This document shows positions 33,255 through 42,203 of a stretch of 64,000 nucleotides of DNA, piece after piece. The first letter of the stretch is position 1. Each line of letters starts with the position of its first letter. Under the pieces are notes generated by a model. It was given only the letters and a program-made list of their open reading frames with translations. It was not told the DNA's origin and ran no database searches. The position numbers were made by a program, and so were the translations under genes. The DNA is from Pelomonas sp. Root1217 (GTDB lineage: Bacteria; Pseudomonadota; Gammaproteobacteria; Burkholderiales; Burkholderiaceae_C). The stretch lies in assembly GCF_001425705.1 (NCBI RefSeq), contig NZ_LMDC01000012.1, positions 725,294-789,293 on the forward strand, in the 5' to 3' direction.

Positions 33255-34811
33255 TCAATGGGCGGTTGCTTGGGGCGCGGCACCCCGCTGGCTGCGCAGA
33301 TAGTCCTGCATCGTCGGTGACTGCTCCGATGCCGCGCGGCGGATGTCGCGCACATGGGCCAGCGCCTGCTGGCTGACCTCCGCCGAGATGTGGGCCGCAA
33401 GGCCGATGCCCTGGCTGGGCAGGCGGTGCAGGCCGGCCAGCAGATAGGACCAGTTGGACGGGCCGAAGGGTGACAGGCGCCGGTCCAGATCGGTGGCCGT
33501 CGGCACCTTGGCGTCCCACAGGGCCAGCAGCTCGACCAGGCGCGGCGGCAGCGCCGCCTCGTCGGTGCAGGCACGCCAGAACGCCGTGTCACGGCGCTGC
33601 GACAAGGCGTAGTGGGCGACGATGAAGTCGCGCAGCTCCTCGTGGAAGTCACCGGCCAGGCGGTTCAGCCGGTCGCGGCAGGCCATGCTGTTGCCCGAGG
33701 GCGCGACATGGTCGACGAACATCTGCAGCGCCCATTCGACCAGGTAGAGGTTGGTGGACTCCAGCGGCTCGACAAAGCCGCCCGCTGCGCCCAGGGCCAG
33801 GCAGTTGCCCTCCCAGATGCGGGCCGCATGGCCGATGCGCAGCGACGTGAAATGAGGCGCGGCCAGTGGGCGATGGCCGGCGTTGAGTTGTTGCAGCCGT
33901 TGCAGGGCCGCGTCGTCGCTGCAAAAGCGCGAGGCATAGACATGGCCCGTGCCGCGGCGGCTTTGCAGGTCGATCTCCCAACTCCAGCCCGAGTCCTGGG
34001 CCGTGATGGCGGTGTGGCTGCGCAGCGGCTGGTCGGCCTGGGTGTAGGCCACCGGCAGGGTGACGCTGCGGTCGCAGGGCAGCCAGTCGGCATAGGACAC
34101 CCAGGGCACGCCCAGCGCCTGCTGCAGCAGCAGCGAATCGGCCCCGCTGCAGTCGACGAAGAAGCTGGCGCTGAAGCGCCGGCCGTCGGCCAGCTCGACC
34201 GCCTCGATGCCGGCCGCGCCGCGCTGCACCTGGGCTACCTCGCCCTGCACGTGGCGCACGCCCCGCCGCAGCGCGGTCTGCTGCAGCAGCATGGCCAGCT
34301 TGGCGGCGTCCAGGTGGTAGCCATAGCTGACCGGCGCCTGGTAGTCGGGCGAGTCCATCAGCTTGGGGCTTTGGTGGCCGTCGAACAGCGTCGTCTGCAC
34401 GGTGCAGGCCTGGGCCATGGGCTGCTGGGTCAGGCCGCGCTGCATCAGGTTCAGCCAGTGGGCCGTTGTCGCGAAACCGCCGAAGGGCGGCGGCGCGTCG
34501 AAGGGATGGTCGTAGCTGTCGTCGGCCGCGCTGCCGCCGCTGCGCCAGCCGTGAAAGCGCACGCCGTTGTTCAGCGTTGCGTCGGCCGCGCCGAACAAGG
34601 CCGCCTCGGGCAGGCCCAGCGCCTGCATCATGCCGCGCAGCGTCGGCAAGGTGGCCTCGCCCACGCCGATGCCGGCGATGTGCGGTGACTCGATCAGCGT
34701 GATGGGCAGGGGCGTCTGGCGCACTGCGCCAAGGGCGCGCTGCAGGAAGCAGGCCGCCAGCCAGCCAGCAGTGCCGCCGCCCACGATGACGATGGATTGG
34801 ATGTCGGACAA
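33255..34811 (-). CDS. Flavin-dependent tryptophan halogenase-like protein lacking the catalytic lysine
   Basis: FAD protein of 518 residues in the tryptophan halogenase family. The FAD motif GGGTAGW (11-17), VGEATLPTLR, the WxW pair in GWSWEIDLQSRRGTGHVYA and the VEPLEST segment are present. In true halogenases a lysine (Lys79 in PrnA) carries the hypohalous acid within a (T/S)-(F/Y)-K motif; here that position is Asn81 in ADATLNNGVRF, confirmed on the codons at 34566-34571. WxWxIP also reads WSWEID. So it may bind FADH2 but not halogenate. It is a single gene between gpx and a Crp-type regulator. Confidence 0.85.
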   Translation of the reverse strand: MSDIQSIVIVGGGTAGWLAACFLQRALGAVRQTPLPITLIESPHIAGIGVGEATLPTLRGMMQALGLPEAALFGAADATLNNGVRFHGWRSGGSAADDSYDHPFDAPPPFGGFATTAHWLNLMQRGLTQQPMAQACTVQTTLFDGHQSPKLMDSPDYQAPVSYGYHLDAAKLAMLLQQTALRRGVRHVQGEVAQVQRGAAGIEAVELADGRRFSASFFVDCSGADSLLLQQALGVPWVSYADWLPCDRSVTLPVAYTQADQPLRSHTAITAQDSGWSWEIDLQSRRGTGHVYASRFCSDDAALQRLQQLNAGHRPLAAPHFTSLRIGHAARIWEGNCLALGAAGGFVEPLESTNLYLVEWALQMFVDHVAPSGNSMACRDRLNRLAGDFHEELRDFIVAHYALSQRRDTAFWRACTDEAALPPRLVELLALWDAKVPTATDLDRRLSPFGPSNWSYLLAGLHRLPSQGIGLAAHISAEVSQQALAHVRDIRRAASEQSPTMQDYLRSQRGAAPQATAH

Positions 34812-34945
34812 GGCAGGTACTCCGGAAAAACTTGGCGCCGATCGGGAAGCCCCCGACCGGCTGCCGCCACATTACGGCCGCAGGCTCGGCTCGCGACATG
34901 TAACGCGGCCGTCGAGCGTGCCGTCCTGCACGCGTGTTCCCGCCG

Positions 34946-35599
34946 TTACCGGGCCCGCCACAACCAGCGGCCGCGGCCCCGCCTGACCTGGCCAGCCGCC
35001 TCGGCCACGGCCAGCAGCTCGTTGGCTGTCTGGCGTGACAGATGGGCCAGGCGCGCCAGCTCGGACTGCGTGGCTTGCACCTCAACCCAGCCGTCACCGG
35101 CGGCGCGACCACGCTCGCGGGCCAGTTGCGCCAGCGCCAGCGCGAAACGCTCTGCCGCGCCCTGGTGGCGCGCCGCCTGCAGCAGGCGCAGCGTGCCGTC
35201 ATAGCGGCGGGCGAACTCGGCCAGCAGCGCGCGCGCGAAGCCCGGCACCTCGTCCATCAGGCGTGTGTAGGCCTCGCGGCCGAAGACCAGCACCTCGGTG
35301 GCACCGCGCGCGATCGCCTCGTATTCCGAAGGCTGGCCGGCGGCGAAGGCGGCCAGGCCGAAGAGCCGCGGCGGGCCGACGTTCTCGATGACCGACACCG
35401 TACCGTCCGCGGCCGTGAAACGGGTCTCGATCTCGCCGGCCGCGACCGCGTAGAAGGCCGCCGTCTTCTGGCCCTGCACGAACAGGCTGCGCCCATCGGC
35501 CAGGCGTCGCCCGGCAATGCCGGCGGCGATGTCGGCAGGCAGTGCGACGCCCGGGAAGTGGGTCGCGAAGACGCGCTGCAGGGCCGAGTCGTGGGGCAT
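34946..35599 (-). CDS. Crp/Fnr-family transcriptional regulator
   Basis: Regulator of 217 residues with an N-terminal cyclic-nucleotide-binding-like beta barrel (LFVQGQKTAAFYAVAAGEIE, then GLAAFAAGQPSEYEAIARG) and a C-terminal HTH (ATQSELARLAHLSRQTANEL). No cysteine cluster is present for an Fe-S centre, so it is not an FNR-like oxygen sensor. The start at 35599 follows family length; the frame remains open upstream antisense to the DUF2332 gene. Targets unknown; the divergent DUF2332 gene, 56 bp away, is a natural candidate. Confidence 0.88.
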   Translation of the reverse strand: MPHDSALQRVFATHFPGVALPADIAAGIAGRRLADGRSLFVQGQKTAAFYAVAAGEIETRFTAADGTVSVIENVGPPRLFGLAAFAAGQPSEYEAIARGATEVLVFGREAYTRLMDEVPGFARALLAEFARRYDGTLRLLQAARHQGAAERFALALAQLARERGRAAGDGWVEVQATQSELARLAHLSRQTANELLAVAEAAGQVRRGRGRWLWRAR

Positions 35600-35655
35600 G
35601 GCGCATTGTCGGCTGGCCGACACAAGGGCGCGCGCGGCCTGCCTATGCTGGGCGC

Positions 35656-36768
35656 ATGGAAAGCCCCGACCTGTCGACGCTGCTGACTCGCTTCGGGCGC
35701 GAGGAATGCAGCCAGGAGCCCCTCTATGTCGCGCTGTGCGGTGCGGCTGCCCACGACGACCAGGCGCTGGCGCTGCTGGCCGAGGCCCCGCCCGAGCAGC
35801 GCAAGGCCAATCTGCTGCTCGCCGCCCTGCATGAGCGCGTGCTGGCCGGCGCCGCGCCCGAGCTGGCCGCCTACTACCCCAGTGCCGGTGGCAGGCGCGA
35901 GCCCGACGCCGGCCTGGCCACCGCGTTGTCGATCTGCATCGAGCGCGAGTGGCCGGCACTGCTGCACCATCTGCGCCATGGCGCGACGCAGACCAACGAG
36001 ATCGCGCGCGCCGCGGCGATCTGGCCGGCTCTGGGCGAGGCGGCGCGGGCCACCGGCGCTCGCCATCTCGCTCTGCTGGATCTGGGCTGCAGCGCCGGCC
36101 TCAATCTCGGCGTCGACCAGTGCGCCCTGCGCTACCGCAGCGACGATGGTCGCTGGCATGAGCGCGGTGCTGCGCGCGACGGCCGGCGTGCCGAGATCGA
36201 ATCACGCTGGCTGGGCGCGGCACCGCCGCCCGTGGCGGGTGATTGGCGGCTGGCGCTGCGCCACGGGCTGGACCCAGCGCCCGTCGACGCCAACGACCCC
36301 GTCGGCCTGCGCTGGCTGCAGGCCTGCCTGTGGCCGCACGACGCCGCGCGCCGCGAGCGCCTGGCCCGCGCGGCGGCGCAGCTGCGCACGCTGCCCGTCA
36401 CGCTGAGCCAGGCCGACGACTGCATCGCCGCCATCGAGCCCTGGCTCGCGCGGCTGCCGGCCGGCGTGCAGCCGGTGCTGCTGACGAGCTGGGTGCTGTA
36501 CTACCTGAGCGCCGCCGACCTGGCGCGGCTGCGCGCGACGGTGGACCGCCTCGCCCTCGGCCACGGCTTGGCCTGGATCTGCGGCGACCTGCCTGAGCTC
36601 AGCGCCCAGGCGCTGCCGCTGCCTGCCCGGCCAGCGCTACCGCCCGACGAGGCCGCGTCATCGGCCACGCTTTGGACGCTGCGTCGCCCGGACGGCGGCC
36701 GCATCGCCGAGCGGGCGTTGGCCTGGAGCCACCCGCATGGGCGCTGGGTGGCCTGGTTGTCAGGCTGA
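35656..36768 (+). CDS. DUF2332 family protein
   Basis: Soluble protein of 370 residues. The N-terminal segment SQEPLYVALCGAAAHDDQAL and the central TQTNEIARAAAIWPALGEAA followed by LLDLGCSAGLNLGVDQ are typical of DUF2332. The latter looks like a SAM-binding motif of a Rossmann methyltransferase, although activity has not been shown to my knowledge. Divergent from the Crp-like gene and convergent with the histidine kinase, with a 9-bp overlap. Confidence 0.86.
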   Translation: MESPDLSTLLTRFGREECSQEPLYVALCGAAAHDDQALALLAEAPPEQRKANLLLAALHERVLAGAAPELAAYYPSAGGRREPDAGLATALSICIEREWPALLHHLRHGATQTNEIARAAAIWPALGEAARATGARHLALLDLGCSAGLNLGVDQCALRYRSDDGRWHERGAARDGRRAEIESRWLGAAPPPVAGDWRLALRHGLDPAPVDANDPVGLRWLQACLWPHDAARRERLARAAAQLRTLPVTLSQADDCIAAIEPWLARLPAGVQPVLLTSWVLYYLSAADLARLRATVDRLALGHGLAWICGDLPELSAQALPLPARPALPPDEAASSATLWTLRRPDGGRIAERALAWSHPHGRWVAWLSG

Positions 36769-38097
36769 GCCCTTGCCGAGGACCAGGCTGGCCCGAAAAC
36801 CGCGACCGCCGGCAAGCGGCGAAGCGAGTTCCAGCCGGGCGCCGGACTGTTCGGCGATGCGCTGCGCCAGCCGCAGGCCGAGATGGCCACCCAGCCGCGT
36901 CGGTGCCGAGTGCGGTTGCTGCAATGCCAGGCGCAGGTGCTGCAGGGCCTCAGGCGCCAGGCCGGCACCGTCGTCCTCGACGTCGATGCGGCCGGGGCCG
37001 ACCCTGACCACCACGCGGGCCTTGGGCCCGCCATGGCGCAGCGCGTTCTCCACCAGGTTGCGCAAGGCGATGCCCAGCGCGTCGAGGTCGGCCTGCCAGG
37101 GCTGCGGCGGCGCGTCGACCTGCAGCCGCACGCGCGCTGCGCCGCGCTCGCTGTGCAGCTCGTCGATCACCAGCTGCGCCAGCCAGACCGGGTCTACCGC
37201 CTCGCGGTGCAGGGCCACGCCCGCCTCGACCCGGGCCAGCTGCAGCAGCCGCGTCGCCAGGCGGTTCATGCGGTCGAGCTGGCCGATGAGGGCGTGCAGG
37301 CGCTGCGCGTCCTCGTGGTCGGCCGGCCAGCGCGCCTGCAACACCTGCGCCTGGGCGCGCGCGGCGGCCAGCGGGGTGCGCAGTTCGTGGGCCAGGTGAC
37401 CCGCCGCATCGCGCTCCGCCAGCACGAGCTGCTGCAGCCGCTCGTGCATCGCGTTCGTCGCCTGCAGCAGCGGCTGCAGTTCGGCCGGCACGCCCCGCAG
37501 TGGCACGGGGGCATGGCCGTCGCGCAACTCGTGCAGGGCCGGCTCGAGCGAGCGAAAGGCGCGGCGCAGCAGCTGGTGCAGCCCCCAGGCGGCCAGCGGC
37601 AGCGCCAGCAGCAGCGGCATCAGCAGCCACAGGCAGGACTCCCACAGCACCTCGCGGCGGTGGGCCAGCGTCTCGGCCACGAGCACGCGGGTGTCCTGAC
37701 CGTCGATGACGGCCACCCGCCACGCACCGTGGTCCGACAGGCCCGTCGCCGATGGCGGCGCCAGCGGGCCGGCCGGGGCGAGGTGGGAGCGCAGCAGCGG
37801 CTGGCCCGAGCGGTCGAACACCTGGTAGACGACATGCTCTTCATGCCGGCCGAAGCCGCGCGGCGCCAGCGTGGCGGGGTCGCGCACGGCCTGGGCCAAT
37901 GCGGCCAGCGGCAGGGCAGCCAGATGCTGGCCGGTCTCGGTCAGCGCGTCGTCCAGCACCTCGTCGGTCTCCTCGCGCATCCCCCACAGCGCCGCCCCGC
38001 TGCCCAGCAGCCACAGCGCCAGCCAGAGCAGCGCGATGTGCCGGCGCAGCCGCACCTCCAGCCGCCAGGCCGGGGCCGCGCCGGCTTCACGGCTCAA
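36760..38097 (-). CDS. Sensor histidine kinase
   Basis: Inner-membrane kinase (445 residues) of the QseC/PmrB type. Two helices (about 20-40 and 155-176) enclose a periplasmic sensor domain. The phospho-acceptor is His237 in AHELRTPLAAARAQ, followed by N box LRNLVENALRHG, the G1 box DDGAGL and G2 box RLGGHLGLRLAQRIAE. It overlaps the response-regulator gene by 11 bp and phosphorylates that protein. The signal is unknown. Confidence 0.93.
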   Translation of the reverse strand: MSREAGAAPAWRLEVRLRRHIALLWLALWLLGSGAALWGMREETDEVLDDALTETGQHLAALPLAALAQAVRDPATLAPRGFGRHEEHVVYQVFDRSGQPLLRSHLAPAGPLAPPSATGLSDHGAWRVAVIDGQDTRVLVAETLAHRREVLWESCLWLLMPLLLALPLAAWGLHQLLRRAFRSLEPALHELRDGHAPVPLRGVPAELQPLLQATNAMHERLQQLVLAERDAAGHLAHELRTPLAAARAQAQVLQARWPADHEDAQRLHALIGQLDRMNRLATRLLQLARVEAGVALHREAVDPVWLAQLVIDELHSERGAARVRLQVDAPPQPWQADLDALGIALRNLVENALRHGGPKARVVVRVGPGRIDVEDDGAGLAPEALQHLRLALQQPHSAPTRLGGHLGLRLAQRIAEQSGARLELASPLAGGRGFRASLVLGKGSA

Positions 38098-38746
38098 AGC
38101 GATACCCCAGGCCGCGGTGGGTGCTGATGTGGTCGGCGCCCAGCTTGCGGCGCAGCCGCGAGACGATGACCTCCAGCGTGTTGCTCTGCGCGTCGCCCTT
38201 CTGCACGGGCTCGGCGCAGGACTCCAGGCGCGAACGCTCGACGATGCGGCCCGGTGCGCTGGCCAGCGCGGCCAGTACCGCCCATTCCATCGCGGTCAGC
38301 TCGACGGCCAGGCCGTCGCGCAGCAGCCGGCGCCGGCCGAGGTCGAGTTGCAGGCCGCCGCGCAATGGCAGCAGGGCGCGCGCCGGCTGGCGCCGGGCCA
38401 GCGCGTCGACGCGGGCCAACAGCTCCAGCAGGTCAAAAGGCTTGACGAGGTAATCGTCCGCGCCGGCCCTGAGGCCGCGCACCCGGTCGCTGACCGAGTC
38501 GCGTGCGGTCAACACGAGGATGGGCCAGGCCTTGCCTGCGGCCCGCCATTCGGCCAGCAGGGCCAGGCCGTCGCCGTCTGGAAGGCCGAGGTCCAGCAGC
38601 ACGATGAGGCTGGGCGGCGCGTCGTGCACCCAGGCACGGGCCGATGCGGCGTTGCGGCACCAATGCGGCTGCCGGCCGGCGTGGGCGAGGCTGTCGCGCA
38701 CGGCCTGGCCCAGCACCTCGTCGTCTTCAACCAGCAGGATGGGCAT
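38087..38746 (-). CDS. OmpR-family response regulator
   Basis: Response regulator of 219 residues. The receiver has acidic residues in VEDDEV, phospho-acceptor Asp52 in LLDLGLPDGDG and Lys102 in LVKPF. The winged-helix output domain ends in IVSRLRRKLGADHISTHRGL, then GYRF. It partners with the histidine kinase downstream. A PEP-CTERM gene ends only 20 bp upstream on the same strand without a visible terminator, so the three genes may share a transcript. Confidence 0.95.
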   Translation of the reverse strand: MPILLVEDDEVLGQAVRDSLAHAGRQPHWCRNAASARAWVHDAPPSLIVLLDLGLPDGDGLALLAEWRAAGKAWPILVLTARDSVSDRVRGLRAGADDYLVKPFDLLELLARVDALARRQPARALLPLRGGLQLDLGRRRLLRDGLAVELTAMEWAVLAALASAPGRIVERSRLESCAEPVQKGDAQSNTLEVIVSRLRRKLGADHISTHRGLGYRFEP

Positions 38747-38766
38747 GGCCCATCATCACCTCCGAC

Positions 38767-39843
38767 TCAGGCGCGAAGCTGACGCCGACGCCACAGCACC
38801 AGGGCCATCAAGCCCACGGCCAGCAGCGCGGCGGGCGGCGCCTCGGGCACGGCGGCGACGGGGTTGCCATTCAGGTTCAGGGCCACGTTCTGGGCGCCGA
38901 GGAAGTCGCCGATCTCGGCATCGGCCGGATGGCTGTCGCCGAACACGGGCTGGGCCTCGTGGTTCTCGGGGTCGAAGGCGCCCGTGTAGGCATAGAACTC
39001 GTAGCGGCGCAGCACGGACTCCTTGCCGGCGCCCACCTCGGCGCCACCGCCATTCTCCAGCGCGCCGGCGGCCGGGTTGCCCGGGTCTGTCTGCAACAGC
39101 TGCCACTCGATCTCGGTGTGCTGCTTGGCCTGCTCGACCTTGGCGTTGCCGCCCATCAGGTCTTCCAGTGCGACCTTGTCTTCGAATTCGGTCGAGTAGA
39201 CCTTGACCCACATCGGCGTGCCGAACTGCGGCTCACCAACCTCGGGCGGCCTGGGCGCCTGGATGCGGGCGACGACCAGCGGCGGCGCCCCGACCACCGG
39301 CGACGGCGAGACCTGCCATTGCGGTGCCGGCAAGGCGGCCTGCAGCGGTTGCAGCACGCCCGAGCCCGGCGTGGCCTCGACCAGCCAGCTGTAGCCCGTG
39401 CGGGTCGGGCTGCCGACATGGCCGACACCGAAATGGTCGCAGGGCGTGGCGGGCCCGTAGGCGATGCCGCCGCCGCTCCAGCAGCTCTCGCCCGGCGTGC
39501 TGAACACGCCGCTGGGCGTGCCGGTGCTCCAGACGCCGGCGGCAAAGCTGGCCTGGTAGGTCACGCGCACGCCGAATAGCGCGCCGTTGGTGTATTCGCT
39601 CAACAGCGGCGCGCCATAGCGTTCGACCGAGCTGGGAAAGCCCCGGCCGGCGCCGCCGAAGGTGTCGGTGATGTCGGACAGGTGCAGGCCTTCGAGCTCG
39701 ATCTCGAAGCCGTGCGCGTCCTGGCCCGTGGTGTTGACGACGTCGAAGTTGCCCAGCGTGCCGATGACCTGGGCCGGGGCGAGCAGCGGCACGAAGAGCA
39801 GGGTGGCGAGCGTGCGGGCGATGTACGTGCGGGCGGCGTGCAT
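38767..39843 (-). CDS. PEP-CTERM-like sorted exported protein
   Basis: Exported protein of 358 residues. An N-terminal signal peptide (to about residue 24) is followed by a soluble beta-rich domain (for example GFEIELEGLHLSDITDTFGG) of unknown function. The C-terminal tail is VPEAPPAALLAVGLMALVLW and then RRRQLRA, a slightly divergent PEP-CTERM signal that exosortase would recognise. Such proteins are tied to exopolysaccharide and floc formation. AGGAG precedes the ATG at 39843. It is first in the group with the response regulator and kinase. No exosortase gene is in the window. Confidence 0.85.
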   Translation of the reverse strand: MHAARTYIARTLATLLFVPLLAPAQVIGTLGNFDVVNTTGQDAHGFEIELEGLHLSDITDTFGGAGRGFPSSVERYGAPLLSEYTNGALFGVRVTYQASFAAGVWSTGTPSGVFSTPGESCWSGGGIAYGPATPCDHFGVGHVGSPTRTGYSWLVEATPGSGVLQPLQAALPAPQWQVSPSPVVGAPPLVVARIQAPRPPEVGEPQFGTPMWVKVYSTEFEDKVALEDLMGGNAKVEQAKQHTEIEWQLLQTDPGNPAAGALENGGGAEVGAGKESVLRRYEFYAYTGAFDPENHEAQPVFGDSHPADAEIGDFLGAQNVALNLNGNPVAAVPEAPPAALLAVGLMALVLWRRRQLRA

Positions 39844-39999
39844 GGGGGCTCCTGGGCAGTGAGGGCCGCAGCGTCTCGCACCGACGTGAACCCAAGCTGA
39901 ACCAGCCCACGGCTGTCCCCTCGGCGCGGGACGGCGGCGGCTGTCGATAATCCTGCTTCCCACCGCTGATCCCGCGCGCCTGGCCGCGCCGCACCCATC

Positions 40000-41196
40000 A
40001 TGTTCCAGCACGTCGATGCCTATGCCGGCGATCCCATCCTGAGCCTCAACGAGGCCTTCCAGAAGGACCCCCGCGCCGGCAAGATCAACCTGTCCATCGG
40101 TATCTATTTCGACAACGACGGCCGCATCCCGATGCTGCCGTCGGTGCGCGCGGCCGAGCTGGCCGTCGTCGAGGCCGCCGGCCCGCGGCCCTATCTGCCG
40201 ATGGAAGGCGCGGCCAACTTCCGTGCTGCCGTGCAGGCCCTGCTGTTCGGCGCCGACCACCCTGCCATCAAGGCCGGCCGCATCGCCACCATCCAGGGCG
40301 TGGGCTCCAGCGGCGGCCTCAAGGTCGGCGCCGACCTGCTCAAGCGCTACTTTCCCGACAGCAAGATCTATCTCTCCGACCCGACCTGGGACAACCACCG
40401 CGCGGTCTTCGAGGGCTCGGGCCATAGCTGCGAGACCTACCCCTACTACGACCCGGCCACCGGCGGCCTGCGCTTTGACGCGCTGCTGGCCTTCTTCAAG
40501 GCCCTGCCCACGCGCAGCATCGTCGTCATGCACGCCTGCTGCCACAACCCCACGGGCGTCGACCTGACGCAGGACCAGTGGCGCGCGCTGGTGCCTGTCA
40601 TCCGCGAGCGTGGCCTGCTGCCCTTCCTGGACCTGGCCTACCAGGGCTATGGCGACGGCATCGACGAAGACGCCTTTGCGCCGCGCCTGCTGGCCGACGA
40701 GGGCCTGTCCTTCCTGATCGCCAACAGCTTCTCCAAGAGCATGAGCCTGTACGGCGAGCGCTGCGGTGGCTTGAGCGTCGTCTGCCCCGATGCCGACCAG
40801 GCTGCCCGAGTGCTCGGCCAGATGAAGTTCATGATCCGCCGCAACTACTCCAACCCACCGATGCACGGCGGCCAGGTCGTGGCCAAGGTGTTGACCACGC
40901 CGGTGCTGCGCGCGATGTGGGAGGCCGAGGTCGCCGACATGCGTGAACGCATCCAGTCCATGCGCCGCCAGCTGCACGACGTGCTTGCCGCCAAGCTGCC
41001 GGGCCGCGATTTCAGCTACTTCCTGACCCAGCGCGGCATGTTCAGTTACACCGGCCTCACGGCCGACCAGGCCGAGCGGCTCAAGACCGAGTTCGGCGTC
41101 TACATCCTGCGCTCGGGCCGCATGTGCGTGGCCGGCTTGAACACCCGCAACGTCGAGGCCACCGCCGAGGCGATGGCCGCCGTGCTGGCGGGTTGA
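40000..41196 (+). CDS. tyrB: Aromatic-amino-acid aminotransferase
   Basis: Class I PLP aminotransferase (398 residues) of the TyrB/AspC group, transferring amino groups between aromatic amino acids or aspartate and 2-oxoglutarate. Lys246 in NSFSKSMSLYGERCG binds PLP. SDPTWDNHRAVFEGSG and HACCHNPTGVDLT are diagnostic. Whether the main role is tyrosine/phenylalanine or aspartate is not decided by sequence alone. It is the first gene of a five-gene plus-strand run to ldcA; the next gene begins 11 bp on. Confidence 0.92.
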   Translation: MFQHVDAYAGDPILSLNEAFQKDPRAGKINLSIGIYFDNDGRIPMLPSVRAAELAVVEAAGPRPYLPMEGAANFRAAVQALLFGADHPAIKAGRIATIQGVGSSGGLKVGADLLKRYFPDSKIYLSDPTWDNHRAVFEGSGHSCETYPYYDPATGGLRFDALLAFFKALPTRSIVVMHACCHNPTGVDLTQDQWRALVPVIRERGLLPFLDLAYQGYGDGIDEDAFAPRLLADEGLSFLIANSFSKSMSLYGERCGGLSVVCPDADQAARVLGQMKFMIRRNYSNPPMHGGQVVAKVLTTPVLRAMWEAEVADMRERIQSMRRQLHDVLAAKLPGRDFSYFLTQRGMFSYTGLTADQAERLKTEFGVYILRSGRMCVAGLNTRNVEATAEAMAAVLAG

Positions 41197-41207
41197 GGCA
41201 CCGCACC

Positions 41208-42095
41208 ATGCGAGCCCGGGTGGCCGGTCTTGCCCTTGCCTTGGCGAGCGGCGCCGGCCTGGCGGCCGAAGCGCCACCGGCGGTCGATTCGATCGTCTGG
41301 CTGGTCAGCAACACGATGGCCGTGCCCGATGGCGACGTCATGCGGCGCCCTGCAAACGAGCTGACGCAATGGCTGCAGGCGCGCCTGCCCCGGGTGGCCT
41401 TCCAACCGACGGTGGCCAACGCCGAGCGCAGCTGGGTGCTCATCCGCGAGCGTCGGCGGGCCTGCCACGCCGGCGCCGCGCGCACCCCCGAGCGCGAGCG
41501 CCTGGCCTATTTCACCGACACCTGGCTGGTGCCGCCGCCCCAGCTCATCGTGCGCCAGGACCGCCGGGCCGCACTGCCCCTGGACGCCAGCGGCGCCGTG
41601 GACCTCGCGGCCGTGCTGGCGGACGCCTCGCTGCGCGGCGTGCTGGCCCAGGGGCGCAGCTATGGGCCGGCGCTTGACGCGCTGATCAAGGCCCAGCCCC
41701 CAGGGCCGCAGGTGCAGCACCTGTTCGGCGGCGACTACGGCAGCAGCCTGTTGCCCATGCTCATCCAGCGCCGCGCGGACTACACCCTCGACTACCCGAA
41801 CGTCTTGATCGCCCAGGCGAGCCAGCCCGCGGACGAACCATCGGGCGAACCGGCGCTGGCGGCGCTGCCCATCAAGGGGGCGAGTGAGGCCATTACCAGC
41901 GGCATCGCCTGCCCGCGTACCGCCTGGGGCCATGCGGCCATCCGCCTCATCGATGCGGCCCTGGGCACGCCGGAAGGCGCCGCAATGCTGCGCGACACGC
42001 TGCGCGTCTCCCTGCCGCCCGACACCCAGCGCGCTTACATGGACGTGCTGGACGAGCATTTCAAGCGCCGCGCCAGGCCGACTCCGGGCCTCTGA
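41208..42095 (+). CDS. Periplasmic substrate-binding-like protein
   Basis: Exported protein of 295 residues with a short signal peptide (about 1-19, ending GLAAEA). The remainder has the look of a type 2 periplasmic binding protein of the amino-acid class: YFTDTWLVPPPQLIVRQDRR, LAQGRSYGPALDAL and RADYTLDYPNVLI. No permease or ATPase gene is close, so it may be an orphan sensor or transport component. The ATG at 41208 is 11 bp after tyrB. Confidence 0.7.
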   Translation: MRARVAGLALALASGAGLAAEAPPAVDSIVWLVSNTMAVPDGDVMRRPANELTQWLQARLPRVAFQPTVANAERSWVLIRERRRACHAGAARTPERERLAYFTDTWLVPPPQLIVRQDRRAALPLDASGAVDLAAVLADASLRGVLAQGRSYGPALDALIKAQPPGPQVQHLFGGDYGSSLLPMLIQRRADYTLDYPNVLIAQASQPADEPSGEPALAALPIKGASEAITSGIACPRTAWGHAAIRLIDAALGTPEGAAMLRDTLRVSLPPDTQRAYMDVLDEHFKRRARPTPGL

Positions 42096-42203
42096 GCGCG
42101 CCCGCTCCCATGTCGCGCGGTTATGGCCGTGGCCGCCGGTTTCATTGGCAGCGGCGGTGCGCCGTCTTTACCCTGCCGCCAAGTTCAAGAAGTCCAGGGC
42201 AGG

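Noticed and set aside
38767-41277. A very long minus-strand frame that would extend the PEP-CTERM protein by over 470 residues
   Set aside because: It is antisense to tyrB; the signal peptide and AGGAG site mark the true start at 39843.
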